A stretch of 64,000 nucleotides of DNA from Struthio camelus (taxonomy: Eukaryota > Chordata > Aves > Struthioniformes > Struthionidae): assembly GCF_040807025.1 (NCBI RefSeq), contig NC_090954.1, positions 22,262,501 through 22,326,500 of the forward strand. Direction: 5' to 3'. A program made the translations under genes and the position numbers. Position 1 is the stretch's first letter. The number at the start of each line of letters is the position of its first letter. Positions 52,793-64,000 of the stretch are shown here, in pieces. The notes under the pieces are model-generated. The model had not been told where the DNA came from and made no database searches. It saw only the letters and a list, made by a program, of their open reading frames with translations.

Positions 52793-55237
52793 CTAGTCAA
52801 AGGGAAGCCTGCTGAACTGTCCCGCAGGCAGCGTCCCGGCGCTCTGCGGCCGCGGTTCCTCGGCGGCGGTGAGGCCGCTGGGGAAATCCTCTTCCCCGGC
52901 AGCGCCCCGCTCCGTGCCGCAGCGCTGCGGCGGCAGGCTGGGGAGGACCGGCTTCAGGAACTTGAACTCGCTGTTGCCCGAGCCCGTTGTGAGGCTGATC
53001 TCGTAGCAGTAGGCGTGGGGCAGAGTCGCCGTCCCGGCGGCGTCGGCCAGGCTGCTCTGGAAGTTGCCGGGGCCGTAAAGCACGGTGCCCTCTTTCGGCG
53101 CCGTTCTCTTGCGCACCTTGCAAGCGACGAAGGCTGTGGCGGACGCGAGGAAGAGGAGCGAGACGAGGGCCAGGGAGACGATTAGATACACCGTCAGGGA
53201 GCCGCCCTCGTCCTCCGGGGCCAGGCCGCTGCGCGGCATGTGCGCGTCCGAGAAGCCGTCGAGCAGGAGCGCGCCCAGCGCCGCCGTGGCGGACAGCGGC
53301 GGCCGCCCGTTGTCGCGCACCAGGACGAGCAGCTTCTGCTTCACGGCGTCCCTCTCCGTCACCGGCCTCCTCAGCCGCACCTCCCCGGTTTGCGCCCCCA
53401 CGGCGAACAGCCCGGGGTCCGTTGCCTTGAGCAGGTGGTAGGAGAGCCACGAATTCTGCCCCGAGTCGGCGTCGACGGCGACCACTTTGGTGACGAGGTA
53501 GCCCGCCTCGGCCGACGTGGACACCAGCTCGCTGGACGGCGGCGAGCTGTCCTGCGCGGGGTGCAAGACCACGGGCGCGTTGTCGTTTTCGTCCACCACC
53601 AGGATGCGGACGGTGACGTTGGCGCTGAGGGGCGGCGAGCCCGAGTCGGCGGCGCTCACCACCACCTCCAGCTGCCTCACCTGCTCGTAGTCCAGCGGCC
53701 GCAGCACAAACACGTTCCCGTTCTCGGAGTTCACGGAGACGTAGGAGCGCGGGGCCCGCTCCGCGGGCTGGGCCGGCGCCAGGGAATAGGTCACCTTCGA
53801 GTTGGGCCCCACGTCCTCGTCCGCGGCGCGGACGGCCCCGACGAGCGCGGCCGGGTCGTTGTTCTCGCGCACGTACATGGTGTACGACGTCTGGTTGAAC
53901 ACGGGCGCGTTGTCATTGACGTCGGAGACGTCCACCGTGAAGGTCTGCGTGGTCGTGAGAGCCGGGGACCCCGCGTCGGCCGCCGTGACGGCGAGGATGT
54001 ACTGCGCCGTCTGCTCCCGGTCCAGGGTGCTCGCTGTCACCAGCTCGTAGTAATTCTTATAGGCAGGCCTCAGGGAGAAAGGGGACACAGAGTCTTCCAG
54101 GGAACAGACCACCTTCCCGTTGTCCCCGGCGTCCCGGTCCTTAACGACAAAGAGGCCCACCACCGTCCCGGGCGACGCGCTCTCGGCGAGCGGGCTGCGG
54201 AAGGAACTCACCACCAGCTCCGGCGCGTTGTCGTTCACATCCACCACCTCCACCACCACCTTGCAGAGCGCCGAGAGACCGCCGCCGTCTGTGGCGCGCA
54301 CGCTCAGCTCTTGTTTCTCCGCCGCTTCGAAATCCAGAGGCCGGGTGACACGAATTTCACCAGTCACGGCGTCGATCTTGAACGCCGGGCGCCTGTGCCC
54401 CACCGCCTGACTGAACGAGTACCGTATCTCCCCGTTAACTCCCACATCCGCGTCAGTCGCGACCACGCGCAGAACCACGGAGTCCTCCGGGGCGTCTTCC
54501 AAAACCTGGCCATTGTACAGCTCCTGCGTGAAGACAGGGGCGTTGTCATTTACGTCCAGGACAACGATGCGGATCTGGGCCGTCCCGCTCCGCGGCGGAG
54601 AGCCCCCGTCCGTGGCAATGAGGCTGAAACCAATCTCCGCTTGCTCCTCTCTGTCCAGCGGCTTGGCCAAGACTAATTCGACGGAATTGCCGCGCCTACT
54701 CTGACTCCGGAAAGAGACGCTGAAATACTCGTTCTCGGGAGCGATGCTGTAAGCCTGCAGGCTGTTGCTGCCAACATCCAGGTCCCGAGCCCCCTCCAGC
54801 GGGAAGCGGGACCCCGGCTCGCTCATTTCCACGATCTTTAAAGTCACTTGTTCCTCCGGGAAAACTGGCGAATGGTCATTGATATCCTCTACGGCCACTT
54901 CGATCCGAAAGAACTGCAGGGGGTTTCCCAGCAGTAACTCAAAGGAGAGCGTGCACGTGATGGACTGGCCGCAGATCTCTTCCCGATCTATCCTCTCCCT
55001 GACGGCCAGGCGGCCGGTCCTGCGGTCTAACCGAAAATGCTGCCGGCCGTCCTCCGAAACAAGCCGGGCCTCGCGAGCCCAGAGCTGCGCCAGGTCCAGC
55101 CCCACGTCCTTCGCGACATTAGCGACCAGGGAGCCGCTCTCCCTCTCCTCGGCGACCGAGTAGCGAAGCGGCTCGGAGCGAACATGCGGCACGGAGAGAA
55201 CAACACAGAGACAAAGCACTTGCCTTGCAGACGCCAT
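52793..55237 (-). CDS. PCDHB: Beta-like protocadherin B3, complete single exon
   Basis: 814 residues with the B1-type EC2-EC3 (IVEMSEPG, SRRGNSVEL, QELYNGQ). Private or shared changes: Q for H at 309 (EAAEKQELS), R for H at 347 as in B2, S for P at 573 (ELVSTSAEA). Same TAG end and the same phase-0 GTGAGC after it. Start ATG at 55237. Confidence 0.9.
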   Translation of the reverse strand: MASARQVLCLCVVLSVPHVRSEPLRYSVAEERESGSLVANVAKDVGLDLAQLWAREARLVSEDGRQHFRLDRRTGRLAVRERIDREEICGQSITCTLSFELLLGNPLQFFRIEVAVEDINDHSPVFPEEQVTLKIVEMSEPGSRFPLEGARDLDVGSNSLQAYSIAPENEYFSVSFRSQSRRGNSVELVLAKPLDREEQAEIGFSLIATDGGSPPRSGTAQIRIVVLDVNDNAPVFTQELYNGQVLEDAPEDSVVLRVVATDADVGVNGEIRYSFSQAVGHRRPAFKIDAVTGEIRVTRPLDFEAAEKQELSVRATDGGGLSALCKVVVEVVDVNDNAPELVVSSFRSPLAESASPGTVVGLFVVKDRDAGDNGKVVCSLEDSVSPFSLRPAYKNYYELVTASTLDREQTAQYILAVTAADAGSPALTTTQTFTVDVSDVNDNAPVFNQTSYTMYVRENNDPAALVGAVRAADEDVGPNSKVTYSLAPAQPAERAPRSYVSVNSENGNVFVLRPLDYEQVRQLEVVVSAADSGSPPLSANVTVRILVVDENDNAPVVLHPAQDSSPPSSELVSTSAEAGYLVTKVVAVDADSGQNSWLSYHLLKATDPGLFAVGAQTGEVRLRRPVTERDAVKQKLLVLVRDNGRPPLSATAALGALLLDGFSDAHMPRSGLAPEDEGGSLTVYLIVSLALVSLLFLASATAFVACKVRKRTAPKEGTVLYGPGNFQSSLADAAGTATLPHAYCYEISLTTGSGNSEFKFLKPVLPSLPPQRCGTERGAAGEEDFPSGLTAAEEPRPQSAGTLPAGQFSRLPFD

Positions 55238-55424
55238 GTCGGGCCCGGCAGACACCCTGCGTCTCGCGGATCGCCTGCCCGGTCCTCCGGGGAGCTTCCC
55301 GCGCGGAACCGCCGCAGCCTTGCGGCCGGGCGCCCCTGCTCGCCGAGTCCGCTACGCGGCCCGGATGGCTGCCGAGCTGGCCCGCCAGCGCCTGGCACGG
55401 AGCACCGCTCGCCGCCCCGCTCGC

Positions 55425-55515
55425 CGCCGCCGCCGCCGCAGCGCCGCCGCCGCCCCGCTCGCCGCCGCCGCCCCGCTCGCCGCCGCCGCCGCAGCGCCGC
55501 CGCGCCACCGCCGCG
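55425..55515. repeat. GCC-rich tract before B3, shortened
   Basis: As before B1 but with a shorter GCC block and an altered GCGCCACCG join. Confidence 0.7.
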
Positions 55516-55543
55516 CCGCCTTGGCCAACAGCACCACCCTGCG
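55516..55543 (-). promoter_or_regulatory. CSE-like promoter element of B3
   Basis: Identical core to B1. Only the repeat behind it differs. Confidence 0.6.
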
Positions 55544-55974
55544 GCCCGCGGCGGGAACTGCTCCCGCCCGGCCGCGCCGCCGCGCTCGCCTCCGCCGCGC
55601 CGCCGGGCGAGCCCGGCCGCGGCCGGCACGAGCCGCTCGCCAGGGCCGCCGCTGCGAAGCCGGGGCAGAGCGGCCGCGTCGGCGGCCCGGCCGCGGCCGT
55701 CCCGAGCGGAAAGCCGAAGGGGACACACAGTGCCTTTGCAGAGTCCCTGTGCCTGCGCCCGCTACACGGCAAGGCCTTCCCCGCACGCAGGTCTCGAGCT
55801 CCTCCTCCGCCTCTCTTGTTCACTGGGCCTTATTCACGCCCGCAGCCCCCGCTGTAGTCGCCCACGCACGCCGGAACGCCAGCTCCCGAGTACTCTGCGG
55901 CTAGTCAGCGGTCCGCGCACGCCAACGCTGGCAACTGTCGTCTTCTCTCGATCGACAGCGAGAGGAAATAAAAG
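55544..55974. other. CpG-rich upstream flank of B3
   Basis: Matches 14752-15185. No gene was recognised. Confidence 0.5.
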
Positions 55975-56191
55975 AGGAAACACAAAAGCAAAAGGCAAAG
56001 GCAAAGGCAAAGAAATAGAAAAAGAAACAGAAACAGAAAAAGAAACAGAAAAAGAAACAGAAAAAGAAAAAGAAAAAGAAAAAGAAAAAGAAAAAGAAAA
56101 AGAAAAAGAAAAAGAAAAAGAAAAAGAAAAAGAAAAAGAAAAAGAAAAAGAAAAAGAAAAAGAAAGAAAAAGAAAAAGAAAGAAAAAGAAA
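55975..56191. repeat. AAAAAG tract, shortest copy
   Basis: About 215 bp. It has AAACAG variants near one end and almost no AAAAGG block, unlike the other two copies. Confidence 0.9.
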
Positions 56192-56680
56192 AGTTCTGCG
56201 GCAAAGCACGGGAACTACGCTGCTCTTCCAACCTGTCCGAGAGAACCATTGCCCCGGGGACGAGAGTTACAAGCCCCTCCCCGGGACTGTAAGCAAAGCG
56301 CATGAACATACAGATTACCGTACAGTTAGCTGTTTATCCCAAATGCCCCCACCACGCCTGCTAACTCCACTACGTCTTTTACCGCTCTGGACCGCAGAGA
56401 GATGACTCGGGATGTGCTGCTCTGTGCAAACGTGGCTGCCTGAGGCAGTCCCTCGCATTTCCACCCGAAACACTTGGCAAGGGCTCTTCCCCTGGTGGGA
56501 CTAATCAGGCTTTCCCTCGGTCCCAGGAAGGCTTACTCGTAGACGCGCCTCCCATGGCGTCATGGTATTCCAAGAAGTATCCGGCGGGGAGCGGTGGGGG
56601 AGGGAGGAGAAAGGAAGGGGTGATGGGGCGAGGGGACGAGGAGGTGCGGGGAACTAAACATACGGAGGGGCTGTTCTCAC
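56192..56680. other. Spacer before pseudo-exon 3
   Basis: Matches 15441-15926. No gene was recognised. Confidence 0.5.
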
Positions 56681-57770
56681 CTGATTAAGTTCCCCTTCAC
56701 AAGCCGGCTGGGAGTGGGACAGGAGTTCCTCGTCCCTGTGCTTGCCCGCCTCAGCGCAGCTCTGCGGAAGAGGCGGCCTCGGGAGGACGGCTCGCAGGAA
56801 CGCGCTGCAACGCGCTCTTCCCCGAGCCGGTGCTCAAGCACACTTCATAGCCGTAAGCCGCCGACAGAGTGCCCGCGCCGGCCACGTCCGCAAAACTACT
56901 GCAGACATCGCCAGCGGCGTAACCGTGCGCAGAGGCAGGTGAACGCCTTCCTCGTAGTCGACCCTTGCAGAGCTTCGCCCCCGAAAAGGCGACGGCGGCG
57001 AAGAGGAAGAGAGAGGAGACGGAGCACAAGGAAGCGACGAGGTAGGGGGCTAGCAGGTTCTCCTCGTCGCTGACGCCGTCGCCGTCGCCGTCGCCCTCCG
57101 GTTTGCCCGCAGGAGCGTGGGAAAGCTGCAGGAAGGCGTCGGAAAAGCCCTCCAGCAGGGCGAGGCTGAGGGTGATGGTGGAGGAGCGCGGCGGCTGGCC
57201 GCTGTCCCTCACGAGCACGACGAGTCCCTGCCTGGCCGCGTCCCGCTCCGCCACGGCCCGCGCCGTGCGCACCTCGCCGCTGTGCAGCCCCACGCGGAAG
57301 AGCCCCGGCTCCGTCGCCTTGGCCAGCTCGTACGACAGCCACGCGTTCTGCCCCGAGTCCGCTGTCGGCGCTTTCCTCCAGCGCCGGCGCCTCCTCGTTC
57401 ACGTCCGACACCGCCAGCGCCAGCGCGGTGCGGCTGCAGAGCGCCGGGCTGCCCCCGTCGCGGGCCATCACCGTCACGCTGTGCTCGGACGCCCGCTCCC
57501 GGTCCAGCGCGCTCGCCGTCACCACCTTGTCGGAGCTGCCCGGCGACGCCACCATCGCGAACGGCGCCTCGCCCTCCAGCTCGCACCACACCTTCCCGTT
57601 CTCGCCGGAGTCCGCGTCGTGCACCTTCACGAGCGCGACGACCGTGCCGGGCGGGGAGTCGCAGAGCGCAGCCGCTCCGGCGCCGCCCGGCAGCCCAGCG
57701 GCAGCAGCCGAGCGCACAGCAGCACGGCCCTGGCTCCTGCCGAGCCGCTTTGTCCGTGCCGGCTTTCCAC
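56681..57770 (-). pseudogene. Pseudo-exon 3, decayed gamma-type variable exon
   Basis: Same damage as pseudo-exons 1 and 2: EC1-EC3 and EC5-EC6 losses, GTG at the start site, 10-bp duplication at 56797-56816. The phase-0 CAG|GTGAGA end at 56681 is kept. The GTCGCC repeat is interrupted (GDGDGDGVSDEE). A few substitutions are private to it. Confidence 0.88.
57065..57096. repeat. GTCGCC repeat in pseudo-exon 3
   Basis: Short, with an interrupted end coding GVSD. Confidence 0.7.
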
Positions 57771-58114
57771 TCTCCCCAGCCCGCGCTGCGCTCCGTCCTC
57801 CTGCCCCTTCCCTTCCTTCCCTGCCCGTCCGGCACACGCCGGCACCCGCCGGCACCCCAGCTCGCGGCAGCGACCCCAGCGCGGCCGCTTCGGCCGCTGC
57901 TGCTCTCCGCCAATCTCCCCCGTGCTCTGCTTTCTCTCCGCAGAGAGCCGCGGACCCCGCCTGCGCTGGCTGCTCGCAAACTCTCCTCTAGCACAGTGAG
58001 AACCGCGGGGCAGACGAGAAGCGTCTTCCCGACCGCTCGCCGCCTCTCCCGGAGGCTCCGGCGGCTGCGGCTGCGGCTGCGGCTGCGGCTGCGGCTGCGG
58101 CTGCGGCGCTGCTC

Positions 58115-58139
58115 CGCCTCGGGCAAGAGCGGCACCCGC
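58115..58139 (-). promoter_or_regulatory. CSE-like element of pseudo-exon 3
   Basis: Identical to that of pseudo-exon 1. The neighbouring CGGCTG repeat is 6 bp longer. Confidence 0.5.
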
Positions 58140-61100
58140 AGTGCCCGTGCCGCAGCAGGTCTGCGCTTGGATTTCTCCTAAGGCACACCAGATGCTGTAA
58201 AGCCTCGTGATTAGCTGCAAGGAAAAGGGAGAAGTAGCCGCAGTTCTTGCAGGAAAGACATCTTGCTCTTTCCTATTTGAGGAGTCAGTTGCTAGCCTTT
58301 CGGGCATGGCCTACGTCACACTGTTACAGGGACATGCCAGTGGAATCACGAGGAATTTGGGAGCATTCCACCCAAGCAGCGCTGAGCCACTGCACGCCAG
58401 CTGATGCCTGCGCTCGCAGCAGCCCAGAGGCAGCCCCAAAACGCGTGACTTAAGCACGGTGACGTGCAAAGGACTCCAAGGTCTCTTCCACCAAGGGATT
58501 TAACCGCTTCACCGAGCTCTGCACTTTTCCTTTCATCCGTATGTCTGCACACACACATACACACACACACACACACACAGCCCCTCTGTATATACAGAAA
58601 CCAGCAGTACTTAATTAAACCGAAGTAGGACTAGAACGATAAGAAAACCAACAGACTCGTACAGACAAAGATTTCGTAACTCGAGAGGACCTCGAAGCAA
58701 TATTACGCTCTGAGAGTGGTGGTTTTTTGGGTTGTTTTCTGTCTCTCTCCGGTCTGATTCCCCGACTCGGGACAAACACTAAGAGAGACATTAGTGCGAT
58801 GGAGCGATGAAGAAGATTCCTCGTGCACAGGATGGAACTTATGCTCCGTCTGGAAAGGAGACTCGTCAAAGCCGTTTTGCGCTTCTATTTCAGGTAAGCC
58901 ACATCATTGTTGGTAAAGCCCCGTGCTTGCTTAGTTGCAAGGAAAAGAGAGAAGCGGTAGGAAATCTCGCAAGACCAAACTACTCCTCTTTCTCATCTGC
59001 AGGGTCAGTTCTGTCACCTGACGGCAGGCCTGCGAATGCTTTCCACCTTTGCTCAGTTTCCCCTCTTTGCTCGCGCATGTGTCAGGGGCTTGTTCTGCAG
59101 TTTGTTTACCCAGGCAAAAGAGCAAATAACAGTTGATGGAGAATTCTGCCTCCTGAAGGTAACACGCAGGAGTGCCTGCTAACCTTACTGAACTGCTTAC
59201 TCAACTTGCCCCTTGTCTGTATCTCTGCCTGGCTGGCAGAGGAAAGGGAAGTACCAAACAGAGTGGGTTCCTCACCCACAGGCACGCCCTGGCGCTGACT
59301 CCTGCTCTGTCCACAAAGCCCTTGGGGTGGGCTTGGCTGAAATCTCTGCAGCTCGAGGTCTGCCCTAACAACGCTCTCACACTGTTCTGCTTGAGCACAC
59401 GGCCTGTGTGCCTGTGGGAGCTTCCAAGCAAAAGTCCTGTTATCTAGCCAGCCCATCTAGCCAGTCCTGCCTGCACCTGTGGCCTTCCTCCTGCCCTTTG
59501 GGAAGGCCTGGTTCCAGCCCGGCGCTGGAATGCAGGATGGCACACCAAGAGGCGGGCCGAGTGTCCTCTAGTCCTCTAAGGTAAGGACAGCCCAGAAGTA
59601 GCTGCTCTTTGCCAGAAGCACTCTGCACCGCAGCGTCCGTCCTCTCTTAGCCCATAGCCAGCTGGAGAGAGGGCTGTCAGAGGTGCCAGTGGGCTTGCAG
59701 CTGCTCCCAGTGAGGCAAGTATTTCACTGATGTCATGCACAGCTGCTCTGCCACAACCCTGCCTCAGAAATTCACTCCCCGGGCACCTGGGAGTCAGTGA
59801 GGCCCCGAGTTGCGTGCTAGGCCCTTAATTCTCACTGTGGTCTCTCGGCAAGGCGGGAGGCTCATTTTCAGAGTGCGGGCCTCTGAACCTTGGAGTTACG
59901 AGACATTAGGAGAGATTCTGGTGTAGCTTCTCTGCTTCTTCTTCCTCTGCCGTGAAACCCCGTCTTCAGGTGCCTCTGAGCTTGTCTAGGGAGTCAAGTG
60001 TTTGCGGCAAAACAACCCTGACAGGTTCAGAAGCAAAAGCCCACTCCATAAACCTCACCTAGGAAGCCTTCTCGCAAAGAAAGCTTGAAGCTCAGGGCTA
60101 GCCAAAACTTTCCTACAACAACAACAACAACAACAACAGCCACGAAGCAATAAAGGAGTTGAAACAGACAGAAATGATGGAGGCCACAGGTTACGACTCT
60201 AGACTATGCCACTTGCAGTAGGCACATAATGAAGGTATTGAATAAGTAATAAATATTAAAGGAGGCGCCTCGCAAAGCTCCCAGCACAGACCATAGCCAC
60301 AGTTCCCAATGTGATTCGGACAGTAACAAACAAGAGTGCATAGCATGACAACTGTGCGCCAAACATGCCAACTTAGACAAACGGGCCTTTGACACTGCAG
60401 CAAACTCTTTCACCGGCCCTGCGCCTACACAAACGGAGTTCTTCCATTTGCCTAAAACGCATCTGCCAACAAGAAATGAAAGCGCTGAAGCAGCAACAGG
60501 GCCGTTTTGGAGCCCGGACTAACCAAAGTAACCGGACTGACCAGACGTACTACCCTGTTACTACCCAGAATATCCCCAAACCCCAAAGACATACGTTCAT
60601 CTCCATTTTTAATCGGGCAGCATTAAAACGCTCAAAATGAACGAAGCGCATCTCATGTGTTCCCCCCCCCTCCCCTCCCCAATAGCCCCTCACACGAGCC
60701 CCAGCCCCCCCCCCCCCGAGTCTCATCTCAAACCTTTCACAGCTGCCGTGGTTGCCTTTGGTTGCCTCATACTTTGTAAATAAATGTCACTCGAGCACCA
60801 GCTGGGCATGCATCAGGATCACAGCACCGACCTGTGCAGACATTCCTCTGCCCAACTTGCTAGTAGGAAGAAGCGTGAAGGTTCTAAAGCAGGTAAACGA
60901 TGGTAAAGCTAAGGTAAAAAGCTGGGTCATCCACGTCTCTGCTTAAAGACAGCCTCATCCTTCTAAAGCACAGGCCCTTAAGAAGCCGGAAGAGCTACTA
61001 CTAACGGAAGTTTCCATCTCTTCCCCAAAACCAACATTCACAGGAACAGCTGAATTATACCTTCACCTAATTAGCCCCTACTTACAGCTACAGGAACAAA

Positions 61101-61292
61101 TAACGTTGACTGAGACAACCGGGCACTCAAGGCAACACGCAAGATACTATACTAACATTACTGAACGGATACCGCGTGATAGCACAACTGTTTGCTTGAT
61201 GTAGTAAGCAAGAGAGAAGGGCAATGCAGCAAGCCACACACCCTGCGTCCTTCAGCAGATGCTCTCGTCTCTAAACCTTCACAGCGTGTTCG
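58140..61292. other. Pseudo-exon 3 to G5 spacer
   Basis: Matches 17380-20537, with the CA repeat (58548-58579), CAA run (60115-60137) and C-rich runs (60662-60717). No gene was recognised. Confidence 0.55.
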
Positions 61293-61670
61293 ATCCTCCT
61301 TTACGGACGCGTGCCATTTCCCAGACACGCGGCCCTTCTCCTAGCCTAAGCTTGGCAACTCTTCCCCCAGCAAAAAATAGTCGTGAACGCAGAGGCACGC
61401 TCACGTTCCCACATTCCACAACCACTCGCAAAACACCGCAGAACAAACCAACCAACCCGAAACAAACCAGAAACAAAATGCGCATGTGCTTCCCCTCGGC
61501 AAGACGCACTGAACAGCAACGTGCCGGTACCCTGAGCTACGCCTCCACTTGCAAAGCCACCGCCCGCCCTCCTCCCTGTACAGGCAGGAAAGGCCGGGGC
61601 TAGAGAAGCCTAGAGCAGGCAGGCAGTGAAGCTTTTCGTAGAGAGCGAAAGTCTCGTCAGAGGCACTCAC
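61293..61670. other. Conserved 3' flank of gammaA exon G5
   Basis: Same as 7081-7458 with one change noticed. No gene was recognised. Confidence 0.6.
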
Positions 61671-62426
61671 CGGGAGGGCGTCTCCGCTGTCGCTGTCGCT
61701 GTCGCTGTCGCTGCCGCTGCCGCTGTCGCTGTCGCTGCCGGCGCCGGCGCCGGCGGGCTCTTCGGGCAGCAGCGGCGCGCGTTTGTCGGGCGGCGGCGGG
61801 GCCGGCAGGGTGTTGGAGCCGCTGGCGCCCGGGCAGCGGCGCTGGCTCTTGCGCGAGTCGGCGGTGAGCGAGAGCTCGTGCGAGTAGGAGTGGAGGAAGG
61901 CGCGGACGCCGTCGATGCCCACGAAGGGCGAGGCCGGGGCGGCGCGCGAGGCCCCGCTGCCCGCGGCCAGCAGCCGCGAGCGGCGCCAGCGGCGCAGGCG
62001 CAGCGCCAGCAGCGCCAGCAGGAAGGCGAGGAAGAGGCACGCCACGGCCGCCACGGCCAGCACCAGCCAGCGCGTCAGGCTGCCGGCCGGCTCGCCCGGC
62101 GCCGCCGCGCCGCTCAGCTCCGACAGCAGCTCCGCCACGCTCTCGGCCAGCACCACGTGCAGCGTGGCCGTGGCCGACAGCGCCGGCTGCCCGTGGTCCT
62201 TCACCACCACCACCAGCCGCTGCCGCGGCGCGTCGCGCGCCACCGGCAGCCGCGCCGTGCGCACCTCGCCGCTGTGCAGCCCCACGCGGAAGAGCCCCGG
62301 CTCCGTCGCCTTGGCCAGCTCGTACGACAGCCACGCGTTCTGCCCCGAGTCCGCGTCCACCGCCACCACCTTGGCCACCAGCGTCCCGGGCTCCGCCGAC
62401 CGCGGCGCCAGCTCCACGCCCGACCA

Positions 62427-62457
<31 letters not shown>

Positions 62458-64000
62458 GCCGCCGCCGCCGCCGGGTACAGCACCTGCGGCGCGTTGTCGT
62501 TCTCGTCCACGATGAAGAGCCGCACCGACACGTTGCTGCTCAGCGCCGGCGCGCCCCCGTCCTCCGCCCGCACCCACAGCCCCACCTCGCGCACCTCCTC
62601 GTAGTCGAAGGAGCGCAGCGCGTACAGCGCGCCCGTCTCCGCGTGCACCGACACGTAGGACGAGAGCGGCGCGCCCCGCACCTGCCCCTCGCACAGCCGG
62701 TACCGCACGCGCCCGTTCTGCCCCCAGTCCGCGTCCGCCGCCCGCACCCTCAGCACCAGCGCGCCCTTGCCGTTGTTCTCGGGCAGCCAGGCGCTGTAGC
62801 GCGCCTCGCCGAACACCGGCGCGTTGTCGTTCACGTCCAGCACCCGCAGCGGCAGCACCGCGCTGCTCCACAGCGCCGGCGACCCGCCGTCCGTCGCCCG
62901 CACCGTCACGTTGTACTCCGACACCTCCTCCCGGTCCAGCTCCCGCGCCGTCACCACGCTGTAGTAGCTGCCCAGCGAGCTCCGCAGCCGGAACGGCAGC
63001 CCCGCGCCCAGCGACAGCCTCACCTCCCCGTTCGCCCCCGAGTCCCGGTCCTGCACGTGCAGCAGGGCCACCACCGTCCCCACCGCAGAGTCCTCGGACA
63101 CCGCGCTCAGCAGCGACCGCACGGCGATCTCGGGCGCGTTGTCGTTCACGTCCGTCACCGCGATCACGACCTTCGCCCTATCGGAAAGGCCCCCGCCGTC
63201 CGTCGCCTGCACCCCCAGCTCGTACGAGTCGCCTTCCTCGAAGTCCAGGTTCCTCACCAGGGTGATCCCTCCCGTCTCATGGTCCAGCTGAAACATCTGC
63301 GATGCCTTCTCTGTGACTTTCTTCAGTGAGTATTTCACCTCTCCGTTCAGGCCGTCGTCGGCATCGGTGGCTCTGACGGTGACCAGGGCGGAGCCCACGG
63401 GCACGTCCTCCCGCACGCGCACCGTGTACACCGCCTGGCTGAACACCGGCGCGTTGTCGTTCGCGTCCAGCACCACCACGCGGATCCGCGCCGTGCCCGT
63501 CCGCGCCGGCTCCCCGCCGTCCTCCGCCCTCAGCACCAGCTCGTGAAACGCGCCTTCCTCCCGGTCCAGCGCCTTCGCCAGCACCAGCTCGGGCTGTTTC
63601 CCCCCATCCGGTCCCGTCTGCACGGCCAGACCGAAGTGCTCGTCGCCGCTCAGCTCGTAGCGCTGCAGGGCATTCCTCCCGCTGTCCGGGTCCTGAGCCT
63701 CAGCCAGGGGAAACCGCGACCCCGGGGCTGTGGTCTCGCTCACTTTCAGCTCCGTTTCTGCCTCTCGGAAGCTGGGCGCGTTGTCGTTAACGTCTCTGAT
63801 TTCCACCTCGATCGCATAAACCTTCATTTCGCCCGCCGCGATCACCTCACAGCGCAGCACGCATTTCTCCACCAGCCGGCACACCTGCTCTCTGTCTATC
63901 CTTTCCGCCGTCACTAAATGGCCGGTCTTGTCATGCAGAGCGAAATACTGCCGCCTACCTTCGGAAACAACGCGGGCGCCGCGGGCGCGCAGCGCCGCCG
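61671..64000 (-). CDS. PCDHGA: Protocadherin gammaA-type variable exon G5, 5' end outside window
   Basis: About 776 codons from early EC1 to ALP|GTGAGT. The start codon, signal peptide and promoter lie beyond the window; no start inside it is credible. EC1 is a mosaic: RVVSEG as in G1, then RRQYFALHD as in G2, then a private CRLVEKCVLRCEV. EC2 matches G2. EC3 has its own stretch (SLKKVTEKASQMFQLDHETG and following), and the EC4 start is APEIAVRSLLSAVS. From there it equals G2. It has the longest Ser/Asp repeat of the five before the donor. By position it is the superunit-2 partner of G2, yet it has a different predicted specificity. Confidence 0.92.

Larger units (their letters stand above)
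47862..61292. repeat. 13.5-kb gene unit, copy d (G4-B3-pseudo3)
   Basis: Second-superunit counterpart of copy a. It follows copy a base for base except for scattered substitutions and short tandem-repeat lengths. Confidence 0.9.
40788..64000. repeat. 40.8-kb superunit, copy 2 (cut by window end)
   Basis: It repeats positions 1 to about 23,245 of copy 1 in the same order and orientation. Near identity holds in spacers, pseudo-exon and 3' gene halves. The clear exception is the G5 gene, whose EC1 edge and EC3 differ in patches from G2. Coding minisatellites and the AAAAAG tract differ in length from copy 1. Confidence 0.9.
61293..64000. repeat. 13.5-kb gene unit, copy e (G5, cut by window end)
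   Basis: It starts with the common border sequence, then the gammaA 3' flank and the G5 exon, which runs off the window. Confidence 0.85.

Overview
The window is a stretch of a vertebrate clustered-protocadherin locus, gamma side. It is almost certainly avian: single-exon cadherin genes, very high GC at third positions, compact spacers and almost no interspersed repeats. A songbird is a reasonable guess but is not provable from this sequence. Every gene reads on the minus strand, so transcription runs from high to low coordinates. The shared constant exons must lie below position 1, outside the window.

There are nine variable exons, each coding a signal peptide, six cadherin repeats (EC1-EC6), one membrane helix and a short variable cytoplasmic tail, plus three decayed variable exons. 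In transcription order (right to left) they are: gammaA-type G5 (5' end cut by the window edge), pseudo-exon 3, stop-ended beta-like B3, gammaA-type G4, gammaB-type A2, gammaA-type G3, pseudo-exon 2, B2, G2, pseudo-exon 1, B1, G1, A1. GammaA-type exons end in a tail with GIDGVRAFLHSYSHELSLTA and a GTGAGT donor. GammaB-type exons carry EGTLPYSYNLCVA and end CAG|GTCTGT. Beta-like exons stop in frame and need no splicing. Each exon has a promoter element 200-350 bp upstream of its start. It is recognisable by alignment between subfamilies (core like GTGTCGCTGTT on the minus strand) and matches the position and CGCT core of the known protocadherin conserved sequence element (CSE), a CTCF target.

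The layout is nested duplication. A unit of about 13.5 kb (gammaA exon, beta-like exon, pseudo-exon, spacer) is repeated from 7081, 20538 and 47862, with partial copies from 34110 and 61293. On top of this, a superunit of 40,787 bp (A-G-B-pseudo-G-B-pseudo-G plus a 3.5-kb spacer) begins to repeat at 40788. The two superunit copies differ by only about one base per thousand where I compared them, apart from G2/G5. Older still, the A-to-G spacer and the pseudo-exon-to-G spacer are diverged copies of each other.

Biologically, such loci give each neuron a random set of adhesion proteins. CTCF/cohesin looping selects a promoter, and the chosen variable exon is spliced to common exons. EC1-EC4 provide homophilic recognition; EC5-EC6 and the tail are shared. 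Here the 3' halves of the gammaA exons are virtually identical and GC-rich, while EC1 to early EC4 differ in patches, which is the mark of gene conversion. Notable finds are relic 3' exon ends with a recognisable splice donor (153, 38260, 40940), pseudo-exons that keep both promoter element and donor, and beta-like exons that stop just before a donor-like site.
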